Source: Mycolicibacterium sp. TUM20985 (GTDB lineage Bacteria > Actinomycetota > Actinomycetes > Mycobacteriales > Mycobacteriaceae). Taken from it: a stretch of DNA of 64,000 nt. Under the pieces are notes generated by a model. The model did not search any database, had not been told where the DNA came from, and saw only the letters and a program-made list of their open reading frames with translations. This document shows, in pieces, positions 47,357 to 56,998 of the stretch; position 1 is the first letter of the stretch, and each line of letters opens with the position of its first letter. The stretch is from contig NZ_AP027291.1 in NCBI RefSeq assembly GCF_030295745.1, forward strand, positions 2,790,001 to 2,854,000. The letters are read 5' to 3'. Both the position numbers and the translations under genes were made by a program.

Positions 47357-48975
47357 TCAGCGGGTCTCCTCGGGTTGCGCATCGGCCACGACGGTCAATG
47401 ATGCTGGGGTGTTGGTGAATTCGGATGGATCACGCGAGAACCGGGTAGCTGACTGCCCGACCGCCCGGGGCAATGCCGGAGTGGTGGTTTCGGTGGCGCG
47501 TTCCAGCATGGAAGCGATCTTGTTGACCGAGACGACGTCGAGGTCCAACGCGAGTGAACATGCTCGATCGACGCGCTCAGCGCCGTAACGGCGCACCAGA
47601 CCCTGGAGCCGGTAGACGGTCCGCATCCGGGTCCAGGGCAGCGGGTCATCGAGGATGCGTTCGGCGTAGATCCCGACATTCGGCCCGTGGCTGGCACACG
47701 CCGCGATCAACGCCGCCAAGTCCCGCAGCGCATAGCTGGCCTTGTGCTCAGGCAGATCATTGCGGTCGGTGCTGCGCCCACCTGCCGGTTGGCGGGGATG
47801 GACCTTCACCAGCGTGCCGCGGTGATAGAACTTCACCAGCTCGCTATCGGCGCGCACGTCCACCGTGGTGCCGATCCACTGCTCGGGCAACGAGTACAGG
47901 GCTTTGCCGACCTCGGCGTGGAAGTCGCGGTGCACCTTGACCGCCTTGAACACCGGCACGTCGTAGGCCCCCGGCACCGGCAGCAGGAGTCGCTGTTCTT
48001 CGGCGGTGAACACCTCCACCGGCCGTGCGCAGGTGGTGCCGTGGATGCGCATACCGGCCGTCCGCTCACACCACGCGGTCGCCGCCTGCTGCGCCTGCTC
48101 GAGACTGGTGAATGTTTCACCGTCCCAGAAGTTTCCACGCACATACTGCACCGTGCGTTCGACCCGCGGCTTGTCCTTGGGCGAGCGCACCCGGGCCGGG
48201 TCGGTGAGGAACCCGCCATGACCGGCGTAATCGAGCCAGCCCGGTGAACCGGGGTTGACCGCATCGGCAGCGGCGATCACCGGTTTCAAGTTATCCGGGA
48301 TCAGCACCGCGAAGACGCCGCCGAAGAACTCCCACGCCGCCTGAGCGCCAGCGATCACCGCCGCCAAGGTCTGCGAATACGACAACCACACGAACATGTG
48401 CCGGCTGTAGACGGCGGTGAAGATCAACGCGTGCACCTTGCGGCGACGACCATCACCGGTGTCGGTGAGCATCCCCAGGTAGCCGAAATCGATCTGGCAT
48501 TCCACCCCGGGTCGCCGTCGGCGACTCGCACCGTGGTGTCCTTACGTCCGAAACCGCAACGTTCACTGGCGAATCGGTTCAACGTCCGATACGGAACCAC
48601 ACACCCTCGGCGGTCCAACAGCGTCGCGATCTTGGTGATCGTCAACGGCCGCGCCTCGCCCTCGCCGGCCACCCACGCGGTGATCTGCTCCTCGAATTCG
48701 AGCAGCCGATCCCAGGCCGCGCCGTGACCATCGGGGCGCACCGGGCGGACCGCTTCGGCGACCGCACCGATCAACCCGTCATCGAGCGCGCTGACATCGT
48801 CGTCTCGGCGCAGCCCCGCTGCCTGGGCGGCCTCCACGTAGCGGCGCACCGTTTTGCGGTCCACACCGCAATGCGCGGCGATCCTGCGGTACCCCGGCGC
48901 CGGTAACCCCACCACCCCGAGCCACACCCGCAGCACTTCCCTGATCTCGTTCACACTGACCTCCCGAAAAGCCAT
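47357..48975 (-). pseudogene. IstA transposase of IS21-family element A, one frameshift
   Basis: Corrected by one G in the run at 48505-48508 (restoring GDPGVECQIDFGYLG, which holds the first catalytic Asp), this encodes 539 residues. An N-terminal helix-turn-helix (YRRIAAHCGVDRKTVRRYVE) is followed by the DDE domain, including VLIPDNLKP with the second Asp, and a C-terminal IstB-interacting region. Confidence 0.82.
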
Positions 48976-49755
48976 GCCCGTGCCTCCGTGACTTGAACTG
49001 TCACGGCGATCGAACGGGCAAACGAAGAGACCACCGACGCGGCGCGCCGGTGGTCCCATAACTGGCAATCCAGGTGGTCCCATCCCACTGGCAAAATCAG
49101 GTCACAGTGGTCCCATGCTCATGGCAAACGACATGCGCAGTAAGTCCAAGCGCCATGCCGCCACCACCAGTGGCTAGCGAACCACCCCGAGAAACGCAAG
49201 CATCGCGCTCTCGGCAGCCACCCCCGATAGACCCGAAATTGCTGCACCAGTACTCGCGACACCGACCGTGCCCGCGATGGCAGTGACCCCGGCGCCTGTT
49301 CCGGCCGCCGCGCCGGCGGAACCTAGGATGCCCGTCACCCAAGCGCCCAGGTTCAGGTCGACGCCACCAGGTCCAACCGCCAGATTGGTGTTAACGTCGA
49401 GACCATCGACCAGCAGCTTTTCGTGTTCGCGCACCTGTCGCTCATGACGACGCAGGAAATCGGCCATCCTCAGCACGACGTCGGTTAGGGCCTGCTTCTG
49501 CTGTCGGCCCAGGTCGATCATTCGTTCATTGGTGGCAGCGACCCTCGCGACACCTGTTTCACGACGCGCTTCGTACCGTGCGCGTGCCTCGTTCAGATCG
49601 CTGAGTGCTTTCTTGATGTCCAGCGCGCCCTTGCCACCGAGGGCAAGGCCGCCACCGCCAATGATAGCGCCAATCGCGATAAGCGCAGCCGGAATGAGTG
49701 GCAAGACCATGTTTGACCCCCTCGTCGCCGCTAGTCTGACATCTGGGTTAGACAT

Positions 49756-50136
49756 TCGGTCAACATCTGAAACGTTGCTGAAACGCCGCTGTATGTAAAC
49801 GCGTGGTTTGCGCAGTCAGGAGTCGATCCGGGCCAACGCGAGTCCCACGCGGCGGCGTCCGGCGCAACCGTGGGGGCGCTATCGAACTGGGCCTTGCTTG
49901 CGATTCCGCCCGGAGTCCGAGCTGACGCTCGAACCAATCAAGCACTTCGCTAAGAGGTCGAAAGCGGCGCCCACCGTTCCGCCAGGCACATCAGCCGACG
50001 GATCAATTCACGGCTCCCTGACCGTGGCCCTCAAACTCTCAAACACGCCATTCCGAAACGGCATGAACACTCTAAAACCATTCCGTAAGAGACAGTTTCG
50101 AGCTATACAGTCTCGCTGTTGCCGAGTCCCAACGTA
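49756..50136. other. Intergenic stretch of about 380 bp between the split gene and element B
   Basis: No convincing gene on either strand. It probably holds the promoter of the disrupted coiled-coil operon, but no clear promoter motif was found. Confidence 0.4.
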
Positions 50137-50202
50137 CCGCTGACTGCGCTCATCGAAATTCCCCAGTTGTGCTTGCTGGAATTCCTCACCTGTGAGCGTC
50201 GG

Positions 50203-51057
50203 TCAGTGTATCGGTTGGCGTGTTCCGGTGGTAGCTCTGCGGAGGCTGTCGGCGGCGGCGTGGTGATCGCGTAGGCGGTAGGACTCGCCGTCGAGGTTGA
50301 TCACCACCGAGCGGTGTAGGAGTCCGTCGAGCATGGCTGCGGCGACGGTGGTGTCTCCGAGGATATCGCCCCAGGCGCCGACGCCACGGTTGGTGGTGAT
50401 CACGATCGAGGTCTTCAAATATCGTTGGGAGACAACCTGAAACAGTGCCGAGGCTGCTTCAGCGGGTAGCGGGAGATAGCCCAGTTCATCGATCACCAGG
50501 AGCGTTGGTCCGGCGAAGAAGCGCATGGTGGTGGCCCAGCGTCCCTCGAGCGCGGCGCGGTGACAGCGGGCGGCCAGATCGGCGGCGGTGGTGAAGTAGG
50601 TGCGATACCCAGCATGTGCTGCAGCCCTTGCCAATCCGACTGACAGGTGTGTCTTGCCGGTGCCCGGCGGGCCGATCAACAGAATGTTGGTTGCCGACTC
50701 CAGGTAGCGGCAGGTGCCCAGTTCGTCGATGAGGTTGCGGTCGATGCCGGCGGCAGCGTCGACGTCGAAGTCATCCAGGGTGGCCGGGGTGGGTAAGCAG
50801 GCGAACCGCAACCGCCCGGCCAACCGTCGGACGGTGCTGGCGTCGACTTCGACGGCCAGGAGTCGTTCCAGGGCGACGGTCAGGGACAGGCCTTCGGCGG
50901 TGGCTTGGTCCAGGACGGCGGGCAGTGCTTCGGCGGCGGCGTTCAACTTGAGCTCGGCCAAGTGGGAGCGCAGCTGCTGATAGCGGCTGGCGGCTTGCGT
51001 GGATGACTCCGTGGTGGCAGAGCGGGTGACCTTCGGGGTGCGGGTGGTGGGGGTCAT
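50203..51057 (-). CDS. IstB helper ATPase of IS21-family element B
   Basis: A 284-residue AAA+ protein: N-terminal helical domain (HLAELKLNAAAEALP), Walker A IGPPGTGKTHLSVGL, Walker B TLLVIDELGYLPL, sensor 1 in IVITTNRGVGAWG. It starts with ATG overlapping the istA stop. It is intact, unlike its partner. Confidence 0.92.
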   Translation of the reverse strand: MTPTTRTPKVTRSATTESSTQAASRYQQLRSHLAELKLNAAAEALPAVLDQATAEGLSLTVALERLLAVEVDASTVRRLAGRLRFACLPTPATLDDFDVDAAAGIDRNLIDELGTCRYLESATNILLIGPPGTGKTHLSVGLARAAAHAGYRTYFTTAADLAARCHRAALEGRWATTMRFFAGPTLLVIDELGYLPLPAEAASALFQVVSQRYLKTSIVITTNRGVGAWGDILGDTTVAAAMLDGLLHRSVVINLDGESYRLRDHHAAADSLRRATTGTRQPIH

Positions 51058-51698
51058 TGGATGGTCCTGTTCTGGGCGGCCCGCTCGTAGGCGGACAGGT
51101 CGATGACAGTGGAATGGGTTGCAGTGGTGCTTGTTTCAGAGCTGGGTGACGTCCCGCCATGAAGTTGGAGTAGTTGTGCGGCAGCAGCTTTGGCCGCCAG
51201 CCCGGGTGGGATGCGTTCCTTGCGGCGATGCGGACGCCCGGTGGTGGCGGCGGCCATCGCCGCGGTGTCCAGTGCGATGACGTGTCCGCTGTCGCGGACC
51301 ATCACCCCGAGCCCATCGGCGGCCAACCGGTGCCGGGCGATCACGATCCCGGCGGTGGTGGCGATGTCGAGGAACTTCCCGCCGACCGGATGGAACACGC
51401 TCACCGCGGCGGCGGCGAGCTCCGGTGGTACCGAGTAGCGGTTGCCGCGGTAGGACACCATCGCTTGCCGCGATGCGGTCCGCGCTTCGGTGAGGATCAC
51501 CGGATACGGCGTCGCCGGCGGCGGCGAGAGCGGTTCACTCTTGGCCACGGTCAGCACCGAGGAGCGCCCGTCTGCGGTGGCACGCAGGCGGGTGTCACCC
51601 CGAACGCGAGCGAAACGGTCCACGTCGGTTTGAGCCTGCTCGGCGGTCAGTTCATCGGCCAGGGTGCGCTGAGGGGGACCCGTTTGGTGGTCCAGTCG

Positions 51699-52520
51699 CT
51701 ATGCGACTTGGGGTTGGTGGGTCGTGGTCCACTGTAGAGCGAACTCGGCTGGAGTGCGTTCGCCGTGGGCGGAGTGCGGCCTGTTGGCGTTGTAGTCGCA
51801 GCGCCAATCTTCGATGATCACGCGAGCCTCCAGCAGCGAGTAGAAGCGCCACGAGTTGAGCAGTTCATCACGTAGCCGACCGTTGAACGATTCGATCCAG
51901 GCGTTCTGCCACGGCGAACCGGGATCGATGAAAAGCGAACCGGCACCGTTGAATCGGCACCAATCACTGACCGCGTGCGCCACGAACTCGGGACCGTTGT
52001 CGAAGCGCACGTAGTAGGGCGCCCCGTGGGCGAGGACCAGGCGATCCAAGACCTCGACGACACCGTCGGCGTCGATGGAGCGGTCGACTTCGATCGCGAG
52101 CGCTTCGCGGGTGAACTCGTCGATCACGTTCAACATCTTCATGGTGCGGCCATCGGCGGTGGTATCGAACTGAAAGTCCATCGCCCAGATCACATTCGGA
52201 CGGATCGGTGACATCGCGCCCACGGCGACACCGATACCGGTCAGACGCTTCTTCTTGCGGCGTTGCGGGACCCGCAGACCCTCCTCACGCCACAGACGAC
52301 GGATTCTCTTGTTGTTGACCTGCCAGCCAGCTCGGCGGGCCATCTTGGCTGCGCGCCGCCACCCCCAGCGAGGCCGGTCGGTGGAAAACCGGCGCAGCCA
52401 GGCACGTAACTCGGCCTCCTCCTCGGTGATCGGCGGTGGCGTCAGGCGCATCGTGGAGCGGTGGATGCCCACCACCGTGCACGCTCGGCGTTCGGATACC
52501 CCGAACCGGTCGCGCAGCAC
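51699..52520 (-). CDS. IS3-family transposase OrfB (nested element)
   Basis: The 273 residues shown begin at an internal GTG; natural expression is probably as an OrfAB fusion by -1 frameshifting. The DDE catalytic core is complete: VIWAMDFQFDTTADGRTMK with the first Asp, YVRFDNGPEFV with the second, and WQNAWIESFNGRLRDELLN with the Glu. The N-terminal helical domain (RRACTVVGIHRSTMR) precedes it. Confidence 0.88.
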   Translation of the reverse strand: MLRDRFGVSERRACTVVGIHRSTMRLTPPPITEEEAELRAWLRRFSTDRPRWGWRRAAKMARRAGWQVNNKRIRRLWREEGLRVPQRRKKKRLTGIGVAVGAMSPIRPNVIWAMDFQFDTTADGRTMKMLNVIDEFTREALAIEVDRSIDADGVVEVLDRLVLAHGAPYYVRFDNGPEFVAHAVSDWCRFNGAGSLFIDPGSPWQNAWIESFNGRLRDELLNSWRFYSLLEARVIIEDWRCDYNANRPHSAHGERTPAEFALQWTTTHQPQVA

Positions 52521-52549
52521 ACGGACGGCGCGGCGCTTGCGGTTCGGGG

Positions 52550-52837
52550 TTAGAAGTTTCCCGCCGAAAGGTCCTTGAGCATGTCAATGTCGAGGGCCTG
52601 GTTGGCGACCAGCTTCTTCAACCGGGAGTTCTCCGACTCGAGTTCTTTGAGCCGTTTGGCCTCGTTCGCCTTCATGCCGCCGTACTGGGCAAGCCAGCGA
52701 TGCCACGTCGACTCAGCGATCTCCAGATGCCGGCACACCTCGTCGAGTGCCTGACCGCCGGCGAGGAGCTTGTGGCCCTCGGCGAGCTTGCGAATGATCT
52801 GATCCGGCGTATGCCGCCGGCGCTTGTTCGATGCCAT
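52550..52837 (-). CDS. IS3-family transposase OrfA (nested element)
   Basis: A 95-residue protein beginning MASNKRRRHTPDQIIRKL, with a helix-turn-helix (LDEVCRHLEIAESTWHRWL) and a leucine-zipper-like helix (AKRLKELESENSRLKKLV). It ends DLSAGNF, with a slippery sequence just before the stop that leads into the orfB frame. Confidence 0.88.
   Translation of the reverse strand: MASNKRRRHTPDQIIRKLAEGHKLLAGGQALDEVCRHLEIAESTWHRWLAQYGGMKANEAKRLKELESENSRLKKLVANQALDIDMLKDLSAGNF
52556..52562 (-). promoter_or_regulatory. Probable -1 programmed frameshift site, GGGAAAC
   Basis: On the minus strand the heptamer G-GGA-AAC is in phase with orfA (X-XXY-YYZ pattern), two codons before its stop. A -1 shift leads straight into the orfB frame (LLTPNRKRRAVRVLRDRF). 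IS3-family elements make their active transposase this way. Confidence 0.65.
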
Positions 52838-54036
52838 GTCGTCGTCGATTCTTCCTGCCCGAACACTCGGGCAACAGAGTCGCACAACAACTGGACCACT
52901 ACGACGGGCTCACCTCAGCGCCACCACCGTTGGGCAGCAGTGTGATTGACCTTCTCCACCACACCCTTGCGGTTGCCGCGTCTCGGCGGACAGATGGCCA
53001 CCGAGACGCCGTAGTGCTTGGCCACCCCGGCGAAGCTCCCGGTCACCCGCCCGCTGCCGGGATCGCACACCGTGGCCATCCGGTCGAAGCGCCACACACG
53101 GCTGACTCCGCCCAGGCCGCGGGTCACCCGGTCCAAGCCGGCGACCAGATGCGGCTGATCCTCCGAGGGCGACAACGCCGCTCGCCACTTACCCGAGTGC
53201 GCGAGGGATCCGACTAACAGGTGCGCGGTCTTGCCCCACCCCCAGGATGTCGGTGGATCGGGCAATTCCAGTCAGTCCCATTGGGTTTCATCACCTGGCG
53301 GATGCGGGATGACCGCATTCGGGCGCTCGGTGGCGGTGCGACAGGCCGCACACGTTGGCCGCAGATCCCGATTGCGGATGTGGCGGGTCAGGCTTTGATA
53401 CGACAGCCCGAACCCGAGGCCCTCCAACTCGTCGAACAGGGTCTGGGCCCACAGATGCGGGTCCTCGACCAGCCGCGCGGTGATGTAATCCACGAACGGG
53501 TCGAACGGGTCCGGTGATGGCCGGGCACGTACACCGGGCGTGCCGTCACCGGCCAAATACTTGCGGACCGTCTTGCGGTCGTGGCCGGTGTGGCGGGCGA
53601 TAGCCGAGATCGACCAACCACGTTTGTGTAGGGCGTGTACTTCCATGTCGTTCTCCCATGTGAGCATGAGAAAGCGGGCCTCCTTCGAGTGGAGCTGTTG
53701 GCGTCAGACACCAGCAGCATCGAGGGAGGCCCGCCCTTCTCGGCGGAGCCACACGGGTGGGGAATTTCGATGAGCGTCAGTGGGGAAATTCAGCGAGCGC
53801 AGTCACCGCTCCATCGGAAGCGCTGTACACGTGGTCTCCGTCCCTAGGTTTGGACCTTTGAGCTGCACAGTTAATACTGCAGGCTGGCACCGACACGATT
53901 CGGCCACGTACGTCCAGCTGCGCCCGGCACCCTGATCGGTCGCCAGACATCGCTTGAGCTGCGCATATGCTTACGGAGATTGGTGATCAACTGCGCAAGT
54001 CGAATTAAGACGAGAGATTTGCCGCTCATATTAAAC

Positions 54037-56019
54037 CTATGAGGCAGAGGCTTCCGTCGATACTTCCGTCAAACCGTATGTGGCATGGCGTCGGCTTCCA
54101 AACTGCTCAACTCGACCTTGCGCCAGCAGCGTGCGAATGGTCTGGGTCCAGATATCCTCCGGAATGCCCGTCCTGTCTAAGATCTCCCGCTTACCCAGCG
54201 GTTGCGTCGACTCCCTGAGGGCATCCGACACTAATTCCACCATACGTCCGGCGTCGTGGACGGCGTCCGTAAGTTCGCGAGTCAATTTTCGCGGCAATGG
54301 AAGATTCAGTTCACGAACACGCTGCCAGCAGGCCGCCTTCTTGCACCATTCTGTCACATTTCCACTGCCAGGTGCGTCTATGAGAACCTCGCGGATCGCA
54401 ATGCAGGTCGACTCAATGGCCTGCGCCAGCGCGTCAGAGATGTTCTGATCCAACCAGATACGGTCGAGATCAATCTGTTGCGATGTCCGATGCGCAAGGT
54501 AAGCGATGGTGTATGTAACGATGTTGGCGCGATAACCTCCGAACTGCTGGTCGGAGACGATCCGCTCGGTCCGCCGGAACAGGATCGCCATCGCCACAAG
54601 ACGCTCAAAATATTCCTGTGTGGCCTGAGCGCGCCCACGTTGCGCGAGTCGCACCGTGAAGTGGTTGAAGTTCTTTTCGGCGCCCAGACTCACAAGATGA
54701 GGCAACTGATCCCATGAGTTTTCGAACTTCGCGAGATCGGTTTTGGTGAACTTCTGACTAGTCGGATTCACCGTCTTGAACATGCGCTTGCGTGCTGGGG
54801 TGCCCTCCTGTGCAAGCGCGTCCTGATATTGGCCGCGTGCGCGCTCGTAGAACCAGCGGGTTTGTACCTGACTGCCTCCGACGGCTGGCGCCCACACCGA
54901 ACGTGACCACTTCTCGATCTGGACGTGGAAGGGGTCATTAGCTTCGAAATCTGCTTCGTTGACCTTGTTCTGGCTATTCGCGTATCGCGAGATGAGTGGG
55001 ACGATCTCACTCAACTGGCTTTCTGCTACCACGGTCAACTTCACCGGAACCTGGATATGGGATATGTCGGCCTTCGTCCGCTTTGCCACGTCATGAATGG
55101 AAGCGGTTGTCTGTCCGCCGTTCACGATTTGGAGGTCCTTCACGGAGGCGATACCGAACCCCCCGTCGTCCATGGGGACGACCTTCACTGCCGACGCTGT
55201 AGCCGATAGACCGTTGTTGTAGGCCAAGAATCGATTAGGTTCGTTGAGAATCGTCTTCCTGATTCCTTGGTTTACTTTCCCGCGAGTCTGTAGAAAAGCA
55301 CGAACATTGCGCTCTAGTAGCCGGGTACCGTACTCGTCGTAGATGTCTGCAAGAACCGATCCCGGGACAACCGCCAAATGCGCGGCATAGTCGCTCCATT
55401 CGTGTGGTACCACAAGGCACGGCAGCGGTTCGCCGAAACGGCGGACAAAGTCGATATTGATGGACTCCTGCTTTTGACCTGAGGTCACCGCGCGGTGCAG
55501 CCGCCTGATATCCCAGACATGGAAGGAAACCTGGAAACCGTCGTGCGTCTCGGGGCGACGCTGCTTGACTGTGGTCTTGCCGTCCGTCACCAGGAAGAGC
55601 CGCACTTTCTCCAGTCCGGCCATCTCACGGATGCTGAGCACCATGTCGAATTGTGCGGTGCTCTCCTCCATGGACAGGACCAGATCGCCTCTGGCCCTGT
55701 CGAAGAAGGTAAGCATCCGGGTAAACCCGGTTTCCACTTGATCGCGCGGCACCGTCTGCGGTGGGATGCTCTGGGTATAGATCGGCAAAATGAGGTCTAG
55801 GCGGCGGTCCTCGTCAGCTAGCGAATATCCCCCGACCCGCATCCCGCGATCTTGAAAGTACGCAACCTGCCCGTCATCGAGTTCGCCTATCTCAGTGAGT
55901 TCTTGGATGATTCTGGCGGTGAAAGTCTCCACTCGGAGCATCTCCGCACCCTCCAGCAGAGACTCACTGAGCACCTCCTGACGCAGATCCTCGGCGAACT
56001 GATCGACATCGTCAGGCAC
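54037..56019 (-). CDS. AIPR-family protein (abortive-infection phage-resistance type)
   Basis: A 660-residue protein from GTG 56019, overlapping the previous gene by 8 bp. The central AIPR domain (about residues 190-520) is recognised by YNNGLSATAS and, further on, QIVNGGQTTASIHDVAKR and ISRYANSQNKVNEADF, the conserved core of the family. The C-terminal region has a winged-helix-like end (GKREILDRTGIPEDIWTQTI). AIPR proteins are known from phage abortive infection and from restriction-type operons with Z1 and MORC-like ATPases, where they probably sense or act on nucleic acid. It is the last gene of the defence operon. Confidence 0.87.
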   Translation of the reverse strand: MPDDVDQFAEDLRQEVLSESLLEGAEMLRVETFTARIIQELTEIGELDDGQVAYFQDRGMRVGGYSLADEDRRLDLILPIYTQSIPPQTVPRDQVETGFTRMLTFFDRARGDLVLSMEESTAQFDMVLSIREMAGLEKVRLFLVTDGKTTVKQRRPETHDGFQVSFHVWDIRRLHRAVTSGQKQESINIDFVRRFGEPLPCLVVPHEWSDYAAHLAVVPGSVLADIYDEYGTRLLERNVRAFLQTRGKVNQGIRKTILNEPNRFLAYNNGLSATASAVKVVPMDDGGFGIASVKDLQIVNGGQTTASIHDVAKRTKADISHIQVPVKLTVVAESQLSEIVPLISRYANSQNKVNEADFEANDPFHVQIEKWSRSVWAPAVGGSQVQTRWFYERARGQYQDALAQEGTPARKRMFKTVNPTSQKFTKTDLAKFENSWDQLPHLVSLGAEKNFNHFTVRLAQRGRAQATQEYFERLVAMAILFRRTERIVSDQQFGGYRANIVTYTIAYLAHRTSQQIDLDRIWLDQNISDALAQAIESTCIAIREVLIDAPGSGNVTEWCKKAACWQRVRELNLPLPRKLTRELTDAVHDAGRMVELVSDALRESTQPLGKREILDRTGIPEDIWTQTIRTLLAQGRVEQFGSRRHATYGLTEVSTEASAS

Positions 56020-56998
56020 CCGTGGCCTCCCGAATGATCGGCACCAACACAGAGGCGTCCACGATGAACGGGCCAAGTGCGCTGACCGAGATGCTGTATT
56101 CGACATCACCCACGCCCGGGGGGCAGTCCGACTCCACCAGTCGCGGGAAGCCATCACCGATCAGGAAGATGCCTGCCGCGCGCACCGTGTAACCATCCCG
56201 GTAGACCCCCGCCTGAGCGTCCAAATAGTCGGCATCGAACAGTCGATCCTCAAAAATGTCGGCCGCCATTGGGTCCTGCAACCGCTTGCGGACCTCAGCG
56301 ATCATGTCGGGTAGCGTCTGTCCCGCCCCCTCGCGGGCGTCTAACGAAAGCTGGTATAGAGCAAGGTGTTTCAACGCCGTCGTGTCGAGCTGCCGTTCGC
56401 TGGCGATGCGCAGCAGCTGCGGCTGCGCACCGATAGTCGTCTTGACCTCGACCGCAACCTCGCCGAAGGCGAAATCCTGTGGCCTCCCATGTGGACCCAC
56501 CCACGCCTGCACCGCAGTGAAGGCCGGTACAGCACCCAGCAGGATGGTGCGCAGGAAGAAAAGCTCGCCAAACAGCCCACGCTGGCGTTCCGGTGTTAGA
56601 CCGGTACTGCTCCCGCGTAGGAATCGTTGCCACCGCCGCACACGCTCGGTGACACGGGCCGCCACATCAGCCTTGTCGACCCCAGCCGCCGCGGCCTTGG
56701 CAACGTCGATGACCAACGTGTCAAATAGGTCGGCGAAGGACGGTTTCGATAGCACTAGCTCGAGCGCCTCCCCGCCAGCCGTTGCCGGCACCCGGCATAG
56801 GTCCAGCCCGCGTCCGCTGGGTAGCTCTCCCAGTTCAACACCCGACAGGTCGACGTCGATGAGCAACGCGCGTGTTTTGGCGGGCTTCTCTACGACCAAG
56901 TAAAGGTCGGCGACGGACTCCTGATGGATGCGACGCCTGAAACGGCCCTCCGCCGCAGCCTCGGCGGCCAGCTCCGCCCAGATCTGTGAGACGTTCAC
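56012..56998 (-). CDS. PD-(D/E)XK motif protein (DUF4420-like)
   Basis: A 328-residue protein from a GTG that overlaps the Z1 gene stop. It carries a restriction-endonuclease-like active site: Glu145 in GLFGELFFL, Asp175 in RPQDFAF and Glu184-Val-Lys186 in VAVEVKTT. DUF4420-type nucleases accompany Z1 helicases and GHKL ATPases in restriction-like operons and are the likely DNA-cutting subunit here. Confidence 0.88.
   Translation of the reverse strand: MNVSQIWAELAAEAAAEGRFRRRIHQESVADLYLVVEKPAKTRALLIDVDLSGVELGELPSGRGLDLCRVPATAGGEALELVLSKPSFADLFDTLVIDVAKAAAAGVDKADVAARVTERVRRWQRFLRGSSTGLTPERQRGLFGELFFLRTILLGAVPAFTAVQAWVGPHGRPQDFAFGEVAVEVKTTIGAQPQLLRIASERQLDTTALKHLALYQLSLDAREGAGQTLPDMIAEVRKRLQDPMAADIFEDRLFDADYLDAQAGVYRDGYTVRAAGIFLIGDGFPRLVESDCPPGVGDVEYSISVSALGPFIVDASVLVPIIREATGA

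Larger units (their letters stand above)
46492..49134. mobile_element. IS21-family element A
   Basis: An element of 2,643 bp. The ends are inverted and internally repeated: TGTCGCTTGCCAGGG at the left and the complement TGTCGTTTGCCATGAG at the right, followed on both sides by ATGGGACCAC motifs, as in IS21-type ends with multiple transposase-binding sites. A 4-bp duplication GCGC flanks it (46488-46491 and 49135-49138). It carries istA and istB on the minus strand, each with one apparent single-base slip. Confidence 0.85.
46012..49710 (-). pseudogene. Coiled-coil membrane protein gene split by an IS21-family element
   Basis: Taking out the element at 46492-49134 and one GCGC, and adding one G to the run at 49185-49188, gives an uninterrupted 1,053-bp frame for 350 residues. 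The protein starts MVLPLIPAALIAIGAIIGGGG, followed by a long helical region (DIKKALSDLNEARARYEARR), a Gly/Ala-rich hydrophobic segment, the junction MALGLTALNFVTVGP, a second coiled coil (QTQIDVAIAELDETEAQLEA) and an acidic tail. That exact restoration shows the insertion and the single-base slip to be separate events. Function unknown. Confidence 0.8.
51670..52917. mobile_element. IS3-family element nested in IS21 element B
   Basis: A 1,248-bp element with ends TGAGGGGGACCCG and, from the right, TGAGGTGAGCCCG, sharing GTGGTCCAGT further in. It is flanked by a 4-bp duplication GCGC (51666-51669 and 52918-52921); excision restores the istA codons exactly. It carries orfA and orfB on the minus strand and is a different IS3 subgroup from the elements at 10110 and 15020. 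Confidence 0.88.
51054..53667 (-). pseudogene. IstA transposase of IS21-family element B, split by an IS3 element and an internal stop
   Basis: Rejoining 53667-52922 with 51669-51054 gives a 1,362-bp frame for 453 residues. It contains a helix-turn-helix (WSISAIARHTGHDRKTVRKYL) and reads DETQW-D-stop-L-E-L-P-D at 53272: TGA where the family has Trp, at the first catalytic Asp region. The frame is otherwise intact across the IS3 junction (QRWWR joined to TLADEL). So two independent lesions inactivate the gene. Confidence 0.85.
50141..53805. mobile_element. IS21-family element B, itself interrupted by an IS3-family element
   Basis: Ends match in inverse orientation: TGACTGCGCTCATCGAAATT at the left, and the complement of the right end begins TGACTGCGCTCGCTGAATTT. 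A 4-bp duplication CCGC flanks it (50137-50140 and 53806-53809). Without the nested element it is about 2.4 kb, normal for IS21. It encodes istB and a split istA and is unrelated in detail to element A. Confidence 0.85.

Noticed and set aside
49795..49830. tRNA-like stretch near a GGAGTCGATCC sequence
   Set aside because: No cloverleaf can be drawn; the resemblance to a T-arm is limited to a few bases.
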